NCBI GenBank assembly: GCA_004556395.1
Contig: SFHK01000022.1
Coordinates: 1 to 44,275, forward strand
Length of the DNA: 44,275 nucleotides
From: Clostridiales bacterium
Lineage (GTDB): Bacteria; Bacillota; Clostridia; Christensenellales; Aristaeellaceae
Direction: 5' to 3'
The position numbers and the translations under genes are program-made. Under the pieces are notes generated by a model that did not search any database, was not told the origin of the DNA, and worked only from the letters and a program-made list of their open reading frames with translations. Positions 16,248 through 24,442 of the stretch are shown piece by piece; the stretch's first letter is position 1, and every line of letters begins with the position of its first letter.

Positions 16248-16276
16248 ATTATAGCACGCCCCGCGCGCGTTGTACA
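16248..16276 (-). promoter_or_regulatory. Promoter of the zinc-ribbon gene
   Basis: On the minus strand TGTACA (16276-16271), a 17-base spacer and a perfect TATAAT (16253-16248) are seen. It implies a 5' UTR of roughly 125 bases, long for a 98-codon gene. Confidence 0.65.
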
Positions 16277-16388
16277 GCGTATTTTGGGCGCTTAACGAAA
16301 TTTTGATTCGGTTCTCTCATGTTAATTTTTCAATTTTCCAGTCGTCAGCCGGCTTTTGGTCGTTTTTGTGTCTGTCCGTGTATTTTTC

Positions 16389-16417
16389 TTGACGGACAAC
16401 CATTTGCATGGTATACT
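16389..16417 (+). promoter_or_regulatory. Promoter of the secreted-protein gene
   Basis: TTGACG (16389-16394), a 17-base spacer and TATACT (16412-16417) are seen, with TGG directly upstream as an extended -10. The dyad GTATAA/TTATAC at 16424-16441 covers the expected start region. Confidence 0.8.
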
Positions 16418-16453
16418 GACATTGTATAAGACTTTTTATACGAAGGGAGAACT

Positions 16454-17479
16454 ATGATGAAAAAGCTGCTTTCGCTTCTTGTGTGCTTCGCGCTGCTGGC
16501 GGCCTGCGCCTCGGCGGAGGTGCGTCTGGCGGATACTTCTATTACGGAAAACGGAAAAATCGCCGCCATCGAAGCCGGCGCGATTGATGCCTATGTCAGC
16601 CCGTATGACCAGAATATCTACTATTTAATTCGCTCGGCCGCGGGTTACGACGTGACGATCCTGTCCGAGGGCGGCGATTTCAAAACCATCGCCCAGCTGG
16701 ACGATCAATATGAATGCCTGTCCATTCGCGCCGACGCGGACGGCAATGTGTTTGTTCTCCGCAAGAACCGGGATGAAACCGCCAAGTCGGACATCCTTCA
16801 CCTCGTCGCCGACGGCGACAGCTACGTTTCCAATTCCTATCCCTTCCCGGCCGCCACGAAGGAGCTGCGTCCCTACCGCATGGAATACTCCCCGCTGACT
16901 TCCAGCGGCCACGTGCTGATGTGGCTGGACAACAACGGTGAAAGCGTTCCCGCCCTTTGCGTGTTCAATGTATTCTGGGGCGCGCTGCAGGGCTTTGATT
17001 CGTTCATCGTCGTCGAGCCCGGCTCCCTGAACGCCGAAGCCGTATCGATGGAAAACCTGTACGACGCCTATGGCTACGCGACCGACGCATCCCGCGCGTT
17101 TGTCGGGCAGATCGTCTCCGGCGAGCTTCTTTCCCCCACCGACGCTTCCCTCTCCCCGGACGGCAGCAAGCTGCTGCTCTTCGTGCCCTATCAGGGCAGC
17201 GACCTTCTGTATGTGATGGATCTCTACACCCTCGCAACCCAGCTCGTCTATCCGCCCGACGACTTCTCGGGTACGGTCGGCTGGACGGACGAAAGCCTGC
17301 TCGTCATCACCTATGACGACGGAAAGACCGAAGAAATCACCTTTTCAGACTTCTCCGGCGGCGACTGGGACGGCGAATGGTCGGAAGATTGGAGCCAGTC
17401 CTTCCTCGACGAAGCCACCGACGGCGAAGCCGACTGGTCAACCGACGACGAAACCGACTCCCTCAGCGACTGGTCCTAA
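16454..17479 (+). CDS. Secreted or lipid-anchored protein, unknown function
   Basis: The protein has 341 residues and is not recognised as a named family. The N-terminus MMKKLLSLLVCFALLAAC is a signal peptide. It has a possible lipobox (LAAC, Cys18) as well as an ASA cleavage site a few residues later, so it is exported and perhaps a lipoprotein. The middle has repeated short strands and an LSPDGSKLLLF segment like the blades of a beta-propeller. The last 45 residues are very acidic with recurring DW/EW pairs (GDWDGEWSEDWSQ, ADWSTDD, SDWS). AAGGGAG precedes the start; a second ATG follows directly. It is a single-gene unit with its own promoter and terminator. Confidence 0.8.
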   Translation: MMKKLLSLLVCFALLAACASAEVRLADTSITENGKIAAIEAGAIDAYVSPYDQNIYYLIRSAAGYDVTILSEGGDFKTIAQLDDQYECLSIRADADGNVFVLRKNRDETAKSDILHLVADGDSYVSNSYPFPAATKELRPYRMEYSPLTSSGHVLMWLDNNGESVPALCVFNVFWGALQGFDSFIVVEPGSLNAEAVSMENLYDAYGYATDASRAFVGQIVSGELLSPTDASLSPDGSKLLLFVPYQGSDLLYVMDLYTLATQLVYPPDDFSGTVGWTDESLLVITYDDGKTEEITFSDFSGGDWDGEWSEDWSQSFLDEATDGEADWSTDDETDSLSDWS

Positions 17480-17500
17480 CCTCAATAGTCTCAACCCATC

Positions 17501-17527
17501 GTGCCGGTTTTCCTACAAAACCGGCAC
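17501..17527 (+). terminator. Intrinsic terminator of the secreted-protein gene
   Basis: GTGCCGGTTTT pairs perfectly with AAAACCGGCAC (11 bp) around a 5-base loop, followed by GTTTCTTTTG. Confidence 0.9.
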
Positions 17528-17589
17528 GTTTCTTTTGCACTCTACGCCTTCTATTTTTCTATTTTCCTGAAAAAACGTCAAAAAGGGAA

Positions 17590-17618
17590 TTGACAAAACC
17601 GCAGAATCCGTGTATAAT
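17590..17618 (+). promoter_or_regulatory. Consensus promoter of tRNA-Trp
   Basis: TTGACA (17590-17595), 17 bases and TATAAT (17613-17618) match consensus perfectly and lie 13 bases before the tRNA. Confidence 0.92.
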
Positions 17619-17631
17619 AAAGTTCGTGTTT

Positions 17632-17702
17632 AGGGGCATGGTGTAATGGTAACACGTGGGTCTCCAAAACCTTTGTTGTGAGTTCGAATCTTACTGCCCC
17701 TG
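17632..17702 (+). tRNA. trnW: tRNA-Trp (CCA anticodon)
   Basis: This 71-base cloverleaf has acceptor AGGGGCA with TGCCCCT, discriminator G, D-arm GTGT/ACAC, anticodon loop CTCCAAA with anticodon CCA at 17664-17666, and T-arm GTGAG/CTTAC around TTCGAAT. The 3' CCA is not encoded. The anticodon stem TGGGT/ACCTT is unusual, with a T-T mismatch and a G-T pair at its outer end. It stands alone between its own promoter and terminator. Confidence 0.93.
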
Positions 17703-17705
17703 TGG

Positions 17706-17745
17706 AGAGTCTGTTTTCTCGAAAGAGGAAACAGACTCTTTCGTT
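17706..17745 (+). terminator. Intrinsic terminator of tRNA-Trp
   Basis: AGAGTCTGTTT pairs with AAACAGACTCT (17706-17716 with 17729-17739). The stem extends inward to a GAAA tetraloop and is followed by TTCGTTTTT. Confidence 0.92.
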
Positions 17746-17764
17746 TTTGAGGATTCTATGAAAA

Positions 17765-17802
17765 TGCCCACGGTATGATCCGCTTCAATCATACCGTGGG
17801 CA
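17765..17802 (-). terminator. Intrinsic terminator of tRNA-Leu
   Basis: A perfect 15-bp stem (TGCCCACGGTATGAT and its complement) has an 8-base loop. On the minus strand it is followed by TTTTC. It lies 7 bases past the tRNA-Leu 3' end. Confidence 0.9.
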
Positions 17803-17809
17803 AAGCTTA

Positions 17810-17891
17810 TGCGGGTAACAGGACTTGAACCTGCACACCGGCTGGTAAAGGAACCTAAATCCTTCGCGTCTGCCAATTCCGCCATACCCGC
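17810..17891 (-). tRNA. trnL: tRNA-Leu (UAG anticodon)
   Basis: This 82-base class II tRNA on the minus strand has acceptor GCGGGTA with TACCCGC, discriminator A, a D-arm with AATTGGCAGACGC, and anticodon stem AAGGA/TCCTT around TTTAGGT. The anticodon TAG is at 17857-17855. A long variable arm and T-arm CAGGTTCAAGTCCTG follow. The 3' CCA is not encoded. Confidence 0.95.
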
Positions 17892-17903
17892 GCAATATGG
17901 TTT

Positions 17904-17932
17904 ATTATACCTTCACGGCCGGCGTTTGTCAA
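17904..17932 (-). promoter_or_regulatory. Consensus promoter of tRNA-Leu
   Basis: On the minus strand TTGACA (17932-17927), a 17-base spacer and TATAAT (17909-17904) match consensus perfectly and end 12 bases before the tRNA. Confidence 0.92.
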
Positions 17933-17983
17933 GAAAAGCGCGCTATGAAAATGGGAACGCATGCCAGTTCAGCCTCTGTAGAA

Positions 17984-18019
17984 TTCAGGGGCCGTTCCTT
18001 GTCGGGACGGCCCCCTGAA
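17984..18019 (-). terminator. Hairpin after the ribulokinase gene
   Basis: A GC-rich stem of about 14 bp (TTCAGGGG-CCGT with ACGGCCCCCTGAA, one bulge) lies directly after the araB stop. No strong T-tract follows on the minus strand (AATTCTAC), so termination may be partial or the hairpin may protect the mRNA 3' end. Confidence 0.65.
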
Positions 18020-18021
18020 GT

Positions 18022-19683
18022 TTATTCCTGCGTCTGTTCTCTGCGGATTCCCTTCAGGCGCTTCATGACGTCGTTGCCGCCGCGGCCGAAATAGTCGTGC
18101 AGGCGGCGATATTCGGCATACAGCTTCTCATACATGGCGCTGTTCTTCGGGCACGGGCGATAGACGGTGGGCAGCGTGCCGCCCATTTCCTTGGCCGCGT
18201 CCTCGATCGTATCATACCCGCCCGCCGCCTTTCCGGCCGCCACCGCGCCGAACATGGCGCTGCCGAGGGCCGGGGTCTGGGTGGAACGGGCAATGTGAAT
18301 CTCGCGCTTGAGCACGTCGGCGTACACCTGCATGAGGAACGGATTCTTCTGCGAGATGCCGCCGCAGGCGTACAGTCTTTCGATCGCCACGCCGTTCTCC
18401 TCAAAGGTATCGATGATCATACGCGTGCCGTAAGCCGTGGCTTCGATCAGCGCACGATAGATGTCCTCCGGCTTGGTCGTCAGCGTCATGCCGAGCAGCA
18501 TGCCGGTCAGGTCTACGTCCACGAGCACGCTGCGGTTGCCGTTCCACCAGTCGAGCGCCAGCAGACCGCTCTCGCCGGGCTTCTGCTTTTCCGCGAGCAT
18601 CGTCAGGTACTGATGCGCGTTCATGTGCAGTTTTTCGGCTTCACGCGCGTAGGCTTCCGGGAAACAGTTTTCCACGAACCAGTTGAAATGGTCGCCCACG
18701 CAGCTCTGCCCCGCTTCGTACCCCATCAGGCCGGGCACCACGCCGTCCTCCACCACACCGCACATGCCGGGCACGATGCGCTCCTCGTCGGAAAGCATGA
18801 TGTGGCAGGTGGACGTACCCATGATCATCAGCATGGAGCCCTTCTGGGTCAGCCCCGCCGGCGGCAGGGAAACATGCGCGTCCACATTCGCCGTGGCCAC
18901 GGCAATGCCGGGCTTCAGCCCCATCTTCTCCGCCATTTCCTTCGTCAGCTCGCCCGCCTTGCTTCCGATGGACGTGACCGGGCCAAGCTTCTCTTCCACC
19001 ACGTTTTCCAGAAGAGGGTGACAGGCCTTCAGGAATTCCTTCGACGGATAACCGTCCTTCTTGTGCCAGATTGCTTTATAACCGGCCATGCAGCTGTTGT
19101 GCGTTTCCACGCCCGTCAGGCGCAGAATCACCCAGTCGCCGGCCTCCATGTAACGGTCGGTCTCGGCGTACAGTGCCGGATCCTCCTCGGCAATCTGCCA
19201 GAGCTTGGGGAACATCCACTCGGAGGAGATCTTGCCGCCGTAGCGCTTCAGCCATTTCTCTCCGCGAGCCTCGGCAATGGCGTTCAGCCGGTTCGCCTGA
19301 TCCTGCGCCGCGTGATGCTTCCACAGCTTCACGTACGCGTGCGGATTGGACGGATACTTCCAGCACATCGGGTTGCCCGCCTTGTCGATGGGAATCACGG
19401 TGCAGGCGGTAAAGTCGATGCCGATGCCGACCACGTCGTTTTTGTCGATGCCCGCGTTTTTGACGGCCTGCGGCACGGCGGTTTCCAGCGCCTTCAGATA
19501 GTCATCCGGATGCTGAAGCGCCCAGTCCGGCTTCAGGCGCGTGCCGTCGGGAAGTCTCTCGTCCATCACGCCGTGCTCGTATTCATACACCGCCTCGCCG
19601 ACCTCGCGGCCGGTGCCGATTTCCGCCACGAGCGCGCGCGCCGAAAGGGTTCCGTAGTCAATGCCGATTGCATATTTCCCCAT
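18022..19683 (-). CDS. araB: Ribulokinase (FGGY family)
   Basis: This 553-residue FGGY carbohydrate kinase has the typical AraB length. It opens with the ATP/sugar-domain signature GKYAIGIDYGTLSARALV, has DFTACTVIPID and SSEWMFPKLWQ in the N-terminal sugar-binding half, and MGTSTCHIM and ACGGISQKNPFLMQVYAD in the C-terminal half. It phosphorylates L-ribulose for entry to the pentose phosphate pathway. No araA or araD is in the window. It lies 16 bases after a YhhN-like gene at the end of a translation-related operon, an unusual place for a sugar kinase. Specificity for ribulose is inferred from close overall similarity as I recall the family. Confidence 0.88.
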   Translation of the reverse strand: MGKYAIGIDYGTLSARALVAEIGTGREVGEAVYEYEHGVMDERLPDGTRLKPDWALQHPDDYLKALETAVPQAVKNAGIDKNDVVGIGIDFTACTVIPIDKAGNPMCWKYPSNPHAYVKLWKHHAAQDQANRLNAIAEARGEKWLKRYGGKISSEWMFPKLWQIAEEDPALYAETDRYMEAGDWVILRLTGVETHNSCMAGYKAIWHKKDGYPSKEFLKACHPLLENVVEEKLGPVTSIGSKAGELTKEMAEKMGLKPGIAVATANVDAHVSLPPAGLTQKGSMLMIMGTSTCHIMLSDEERIVPGMCGVVEDGVVPGLMGYEAGQSCVGDHFNWFVENCFPEAYAREAEKLHMNAHQYLTMLAEKQKPGESGLLALDWWNGNRSVLVDVDLTGMLLGMTLTTKPEDIYRALIEATAYGTRMIIDTFEENGVAIERLYACGGISQKNPFLMQVYADVLKREIHIARSTQTPALGSAMFGAVAAGKAAGGYDTIEDAAKEMGGTLPTVYRPCPKNSAMYEKLYAEYRRLHDYFGRGGNDVMKRLKGIRREQTQE

Positions 19684-19699
19684 CTTCCATCCTCCTCCG

Positions 19700-20314
19700 T
19701 TACATCAGGCTTATCAGCGTCGCCGCGATCAGAATGTGGCACAGGTAATACGTGGGCAGAATCCACTTCTGCACGCGCTGTATGCCCATGAACGTGTGAA
19801 GCCCGATAAGCGTATCCGAGAAAACAATCATAAAAATACCAACCTTGAACAGCGTAAGCGTCGTTCCCAGCGAAACCGACAGCACCGCCGCCGAAATCAG
19901 CATGTACATGGCCAGCGCCACGCGCAGCGGCGCGCCCTTCGCGTGCGGATAGATTCCCTTCCACAGGAACACGGAATAGCCGATCACCAGCGCAGCGGCC
20001 ACAACAGCGCTGAGAACGCCGGGACGCGCCGCGTGCGCCGCATAGATCAGAAAACAGACGTGCGCAAGGAAAAAGCCGCCCACGCCCGCGACGAACCGCA
20101 TGGGATTGCCCTTCTGGTGCGCCAGCAGGTAATCGCCCACAATGGAGAACGCGAAGCCCAGCGCAATCACGCCGCTCATTGGAGTCCTCGTAAACAGCGC
20201 AAGGATCAGGCAGTCGAGCGTGACCAGCGCGCTGAACACGTATTTCCGCGTCACAAAACGCAAAACCATCATCGCCGCCGGAATCAGAAGCAGCGACCAG
20301 TAGGCTTCAAGCAT
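19700..20314 (-). CDS. YhhN/TMEM86-family membrane protein (lysoplasmalogenase-like)
   Basis: This 204-residue integral membrane protein has about eight hydrophobic segments and almost no soluble domain. The pattern FSIVGDYLLAHQKGN and a late FSDTLIGLH fit the YhhN/TMEM86 family, whose animal members hydrolyse the vinyl-ether bond of lysoplasmalogens. Plasmalogens occur in many anaerobic Clostridia, which makes that role plausible. The start ATG lies 12 bases after the sua5 stop, so it is probably co-transcribed with sua5 and araB. Family assignment is fairly good, substrate not certain. Confidence 0.8.
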   Translation of the reverse strand: MLEAYWSLLLIPAAMMVLRFVTRKYVFSALVTLDCLILALFTRTPMSGVIALGFAFSIVGDYLLAHQKGNPMRFVAGVGGFFLAHVCFLIYAAHAARPGVLSAVVAAALVIGYSVFLWKGIYPHAKGAPLRVALAMYMLISAAVLSVSLGTTLTLFKVGIFMIVFSDTLIGLHTFMGIQRVQKWILPTYYLCHILIAATLISLM

Positions 20315-20326
20315 GCGCGGCCCTCC

Positions 20327-21364
20327 TCATTCATCCTCGCCCACGTCCACAATATGGAACGCGGCGGCTCTTCCCAGCCGGTTCATCACGGCAAGACCGA
20401 TGTCCTCCGCGGGCACGGCTTCCGAGAAGATGGCATTCACGCGCTCCGCGTCCATCTCCCGCAGCGCGTCAAACAGGCGGTTGGCCATGCTCTTCGCGTC
20501 CGCGCCCAGCGAAAACACCCGGCGATTTCCGTACAGCGGAATATGCGCTTCCAGCGCCAGAATCCGCTTCTCTCCGTCGCTTTCGTCGTACAGCGCACAG
20601 ATTTCCCGCGCGACCTTCTCCGCGCTGCCCTTCACGATCACCAGCGAACCGTCCGGCGCGTAATGCTTATACTTCATGCCCGGCGAGCGCACGATTTCGC
20701 CCTGCTTCAGCGGACGCAGCACGCTGCCGTCCACCTCGACCTCGCCCAGCACGTCGGCAATCATCCTCGGCGTAACGCCGCCGGGACGCAGCACGCGCAC
20801 CGGCGTACTGCGCACGTCGACCACGGTCGATTCCAGACCCACGTCGCACGCGCCGCCATCGATGATCATCGGCACGCGCCCGTCCATGTCGGCCAGCACA
20901 TGCGCCGCCGTCGTGGGGCTGGGCTTGCCGGAGAGATTCGCGCTGGGCGCGGCAACCGGCACGCCGCAGGCCGTGATGAACGCCTGCGCCACGGGATGCG
21001 ACGGAAACCGCACGCCGACGCTGTCCAGCCCCGCCGTCGCTTCCATCGAAATTCCGTCCGCCTTATCCATGATCATCGTCAGCGGGCCCGGCCAGTAGGC
21101 CTCCGCCAGCCTGCGCGCGCTTTCCGGCATTTCGCCGGAGATCACCTTGGAAAGCTGATCGAGCGCCGAAATGTGCACGATCAGCGGATTGTCGCCCGGC
21201 CGTCCCTTCGCCGCGAAGATGCGCTTTACCGCTTCCCCGTCCAGCGCGTTGCCGCCCAGACCGTATACCGTTTCCGTCGGAAACCCGACCACCTGTCCGG
21301 CGCGAATCAGCGCGCCCGCTTCCTCCAGTGCCCGCGCGTCCGGCTTTACCACTCTTGTGTTCAT
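20327..21364 (-). CDS. sua5: Threonylcarbamoyl-AMP synthase Sua5
   Basis: The 345-residue long form has a YrdC domain (about 1-210) and a C-terminal Sua5 domain. Motifs are GFPTETVYGLG, KGRPGDNPLIVHI, SVGVRFPSHP and APSANLSGKPSPT. It makes threonylcarbamoyl-AMP from threonine, bicarbonate and ATP, the first step of t6A37 formation in tRNAs. The ATG at 21364 overlaps the prfA stop (ATGA). In this window MtaB would later methylthiolate the same base. Complete and unremarkable. Confidence 0.95.
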   Translation of the reverse strand: MNTRVVKPDARALEEAGALIRAGQVVGFPTETVYGLGGNALDGEAVKRIFAAKGRPGDNPLIVHISALDQLSKVISGEMPESARRLAEAYWPGPLTMIMDKADGISMEATAGLDSVGVRFPSHPVAQAFITACGVPVAAPSANLSGKPSPTTAAHVLADMDGRVPMIIDGGACDVGLESTVVDVRSTPVRVLRPGGVTPRMIADVLGEVEVDGSVLRPLKQGEIVRSPGMKYKHYAPDGSLVIVKGSAEKVAREICALYDESDGEKRILALEAHIPLYGNRRVFSLGADAKSMANRLFDALREMDAERVNAIFSEAVPAEDIGLAVMNRLGRAAAFHIVDVGEDE

Positions 21365-22455
21365 GCGTTCTCCATCAGCTTCGTCTGCTCGGCGAGGATG
21401 AGCTTGTCGATCAGCTCGTCCAGATCGCCGTTCATAATGTCGTTAATCTTGTAAAGCGTGAGTCCGATTCGATGGTCGGTCACGCGTCCCTGCGGGAAAT
21501 TGTACGTGCGGATGCGCTCCGAACGGTCGCCGGAGCCCACCTGCAGACGTCGACGGTTGGCGTATTCGCTGTCCGCCTGTTCACGCTGCATCTCATACAG
21601 ACGGCTGCGCAGCACCTGCATGGCGCGCTCGCGGTTCTGAATCTGCGAGCGCTGATCCTGCGAGGTGACCACAAGGCCGGTGGGAATATGCGTGATGCGC
21701 ACGGCGGAATCGGTGCGGTTTACATGCTGGCCGCCCGCGCCGGAGGCTCGATAGGTATCGATGCGCAGATCGTTCGGCCCGATGCTGACCTCCACGTCCT
21801 CCGCTTCCGGCAGCACGGCCACCGTTGCCGTGGACGTTTGCAATTTGCCGTTGGACTCCGTGACCGGCACGCGCTGCACGCGGTGAACGCCGCTTTCGAA
21901 CTTCAGCCGCTCAAACACGTTCTTGCCCTTCACGGACATGATCGCTTCCTTGATGCCGCCCAGCTCCGTCTCGCCGCCCTCGATCATCTCGGTCTTCCAG
22001 CCGCGCGCGGCGGCGTAATGCGCGTACATGCGCACAAGCTCCGCGCCGAACAGGCCGGCTTCGTCGCCGCCCGCGCCCGCGCGTACCTCGATAATGGCGT
22101 TGCGCCGATCGTCCGGATCCTTGGGCAGCAGAAGCAACCGCGCCTCGGCCGTCGCCTTGTCCAGCTCGGCGTTCAGCTCCGTAAGCTCCTCGCGCGCCAT
22201 TTCCGCCATATCGGGATCGTCGCCGTCCGCCATTTCCTGTGCTTCCTCAATATGCCGGCGCAGCTTGCCGTAGGCCTTCGCCGCCGTCGCCAGCTCCTCC
22301 ATGTCGCTGTGCTCGCGCATCAGCTTCTGGAACAGCGCCGTATCGGCAATGACCTCGGGCAGCGTAATTCGAATTGAAAGCTCCTCGAATCGCCCCTCGA
22401 TGGCCTCCATCTGGCGGGCGATTCGATCCTTTTCACTGTATGCCGCGTTTTCCAT
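21361..22455 (-). CDS. prfA: Peptide chain release factor 1
   Basis: This 364-residue RF1 recognises UAA and UAG stop codons. The recognition tripeptide is Pro197-Val-Thr199 in RVPVTESNG, a P-x-T form typical of RF1. The GGQ motif is at 241-243 in RASGAGGQHVNRTDS, and its glutamine is the target of PrmC, encoded just upstream. Other landmarks are EVRAGAGGDEAGLF and HRVQRVP. The start ATG at 22455 lies 6 bases after the prmC stop. Gene order prmC-prfA-sua5 is conserved in Firmicutes. Confidence 0.97.
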   Translation of the reverse strand: MENAAYSEKDRIARQMEAIEGRFEELSIRITLPEVIADTALFQKLMREHSDMEELATAAKAYGKLRRHIEEAQEMADGDDPDMAEMAREELTELNAELDKATAEARLLLLPKDPDDRRNAIIEVRAGAGGDEAGLFGAELVRMYAHYAAARGWKTEMIEGGETELGGIKEAIMSVKGKNVFERLKFESGVHRVQRVPVTESNGKLQTSTATVAVLPEAEDVEVSIGPNDLRIDTYRASGAGGQHVNRTDSAVRITHIPTGLVVTSQDQRSQIQNRERAMQVLRSRLYEMQREQADSEYANRRRLQVGSGDRSERIRTYNFPQGRVTDHRIGLTLYKINDIMNGDLDELIDKLILAEQTKLMENA

Positions 22456-22461
22456 GCGTCC

Positions 22462-23301
22462 CTATCGGCTCCTTATCCATACCACGCGCTCCACGCCGGG
22501 CAGGTCTTTCACCGTCCCGCTCGCGGCGCACATGGCGTTTTCACTCATCAGGCGCAGAACCTCCGCCGCCTGTCCGTCGCCTACCTCGAACAGCGCATAT
22601 CCGCCGGGCTTCAGATGCCTGTAAACCTCATGAGCCAGACGACGGTAAAACATCAAACCGTCCTCGCCGCCGAAAAGCGCCATCCGCGGCTCGCACGCCA
22701 CCTCGGTTTGCAAATGAACCATATCGTCCGCCGTCAGGTACGGCGGGTTGCACAGAATCGCGTCAAACCGCTCCCCCGCCACCGGCTCAAACAAATCGCC
22801 CTGCATAAAGCGAACGTACACGCCGTTCAGGTGCGCGTTCTCGCTCGCGACGCTCAGCGCGTCCGAGCTCATATCCGTCGCCGCCACGCGCAGACCCGGC
22901 TGTAGACGCGCGACGGATATGGCAATCGCGCCGCTGCCGGTGCATAAATCGAGCACCTCCGCGCCCGTGTACCCGCGCAGGAACGTAAGCGCCTGCTCAC
23001 ACAGGGTTTCCGTGTCCTGTCTTGGAATCAGCACGCGCGAATCCACGGCGAATTTCAGCCCCATGAAATACGCCGCGCCCTCGATATACTGAAGCGGCTC
23101 GCCGCTCAGCCGCCTGTCAAGCCGCCTTTCAAGCTCCGCGTGCAGCGCCGCGGGCATTTCCTGCCCGCAGATTCCCGCCAGCCTTCCGGGCACAAGATCG
23201 CACAGGCCGCATACCAACAGGCGCGCGTCGACCTGTGCGTCGGGATTTCCCGCCCGTTCAAGCTCGGCGCGCGCCGCCGCGATCCATTCGCCGAAGGTCA
23301 T
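22462..23301 (-). CDS. prmC: Release factor glutamine methyltransferase PrmC
   Basis: The protein has 279 residues. An N-terminal helical domain (about 1-80) contacts the release factor, and the SAM-dependent domain carries VLDLCTGSGAIAIS and the NPPY motif at 185-188 (ILCNPPYLT). It N5-methylates the glutamine of the GGQ motif of release factors. The start overlaps the DUF1385 stop by four bases, and prfA follows after 6 bases. No defects are seen. Confidence 0.96.
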   Translation of the reverse strand: MTFGEWIAAARAELERAGNPDAQVDARLLVCGLCDLVPGRLAGICGQEMPAALHAELERRLDRRLSGEPLQYIEGAAYFMGLKFAVDSRVLIPRQDTETLCEQALTFLRGYTGAEVLDLCTGSGAIAISVARLQPGLRVAATDMSSDALSVASENAHLNGVYVRFMQGDLFEPVAGERFDAILCNPPYLTADDMVHLQTEVACEPRMALFGGEDGLMFYRRLAHEVYRHLKPGGYALFEVGDGQAAEVLRLMSENAMCAASGTVKDLPGVERVVWIRSR

Positions 23302-24338
23302 TCGGCCTCCGTCGCCTCGGTTTCTTCCTTCTTTTCATAATAGCTCTCGGGCAGGGGCTTCTCCCAGCCCAGCGACGCCTTCAGGGCCACCAGCGCCACC
23401 TCGAGCATTTCGTCGTCCGGCTCCGCGGTGGTCAGCTTCTGCGTCATCAGACCCGGCCACTTCAGCGCCTTGATTACCGGCGTGTCCTCCGCGCGTCCCA
23501 GCCACTTCAGCACCTCATAGGAAACGCCCGCCACCAGCGGCAGAAGCGCCAGCTTGCACAGGATGCGAAGGAAAATATTCGCGTTGATCACGCTGCCGCC
23601 CGCGATTTCGCTGAACAGCGTGAACAGCAGGATGGAAATGATCATCACGATCATCAGGAAACTCGTGCCGCAGCGCGGATGCAGCGTGGTATACTTGCGC
23701 GCGTTTTCGACCGTCAGCTCCTCGCCGTGCTCATAGCAGAAAATCGACTTGTGCTCCGCGCCATGATACATGAACACGCGATGAATTTCCTTCATGCGCG
23801 AGCAGAAATACACATACAGCAAAAACACGCAGATGCGAATCACGCCGCCGATCAGGTTCACGACCAGCTCGGAATGAATCACCTTGCGCACCAGCCATTC
23901 CAGCGAAATGGGCAGCACGAAGAACAGACCGATTGCCAGCACCACCGCCAGCACCACCGCGCACGCCATCATCACGTCGTCCGGCTTCACGTGCAGAGCT
24001 TCAGAAACCTTCTTTTCAAATTTCGTCGGCTCCTCCGCTTCCAGCCCGGCCATGTCCGCCGACTCGGTCAGCGTTTTCATGCCCTCGACGAGCATAATCG
24101 CGAAGTTGACGATGCCGCGGATAATCGGCCAGCCCATCCACTTATGCTTGTCCGCCGGCTTCTTTATCGGCTTGGTCACGTAGGTGATGGTGCCGTCCCC
24201 CTTGCGCACGGCGATGGCCGAGCACTTGGTGCCGCGCATCATCACGCCCTCCATGACCGCCTGTCCGCCCACCGAAGGACGCTCGTTCGGGTATTTGCCC
24301 GTCCACCACCAGTGGAACCTTTCTTTAAAAGTACTCAT
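23298..24338 (-). CDS. DUF1385 (YqhQ-like) membrane protein
   Basis: This 346-residue protein has the DUF1385 signature PSVGGQAVMEGVMMRG near the N-terminus, GVVNFAI-type and FYHGAEHKSI-type segments (here MYHGAEHKSIFCYEHG), and at least four membrane helices. Its biochemical role is unknown; the family is widespread in Firmicutes and usually lies beside rpmE, prmC and prfA, as here. The ATG at 24338 is chosen because AAGGAG lies directly upstream; the longer frame runs into the rpmE terminator. It overlaps prmC by four bases. Confidence 0.9.
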   Translation of the reverse strand: MSTFKERFHWWWTGKYPNERPSVGGQAVMEGVMMRGTKCSAIAVRKGDGTITYVTKPIKKPADKHKWMGWPIIRGIVNFAIMLVEGMKTLTESADMAGLEAEEPTKFEKKVSEALHVKPDDVMMACAVVLAVVLAIGLFFVLPISLEWLVRKVIHSELVVNLIGGVIRICVFLLYVYFCSRMKEIHRVFMYHGAEHKSIFCYEHGEELTVENARKYTTLHPRCGTSFLMIVMIISILLFTLFSEIAGGSVINANIFLRILCKLALLPLVAGVSYEVLKWLGRAEDTPVIKALKWPGLMTQKLTTAEPDDEMLEVALVALKASLGWEKPLPESYYEKKEETEATEAE

Positions 24339-24371
24339 GCGTTCTCCTTTCCCGAATGCGATATAAAGAAA

Positions 24372-24397
24372 ACAGATCGGACGTGTGCCCGATCTGT
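24372..24397 (-). terminator. Intrinsic terminator of rpmE
   Basis: On the minus strand ACAGATCGG pairs with CCGATCTGT around an 8-base loop and is followed by TTTTCTTTAT. DUF1385 and the genes after it may be expressed by read-through, because no other promoter is evident before them. Confidence 0.85.
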
Positions 24398-24442
24398 GAA
24401 AGCCTGTGAGCACGCCAAAGCTCAGCAATGCAGATTCTGCAA

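Larger units (their letters stand above)
16115..16453. other. Divergent intergenic region, two promoters
   Basis: This stretch of 339 bases contains the promoter and a long 5' UTR of about 125 bases for the leftward zinc-ribbon gene, and the promoter of the rightward secreted-protein gene, both listed separately. A small dyad, GTATAA with TTATAC (16424-16441), lies between the second promoter and its gene. I see no gene or RNA of known family here. Confidence 0.5.
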
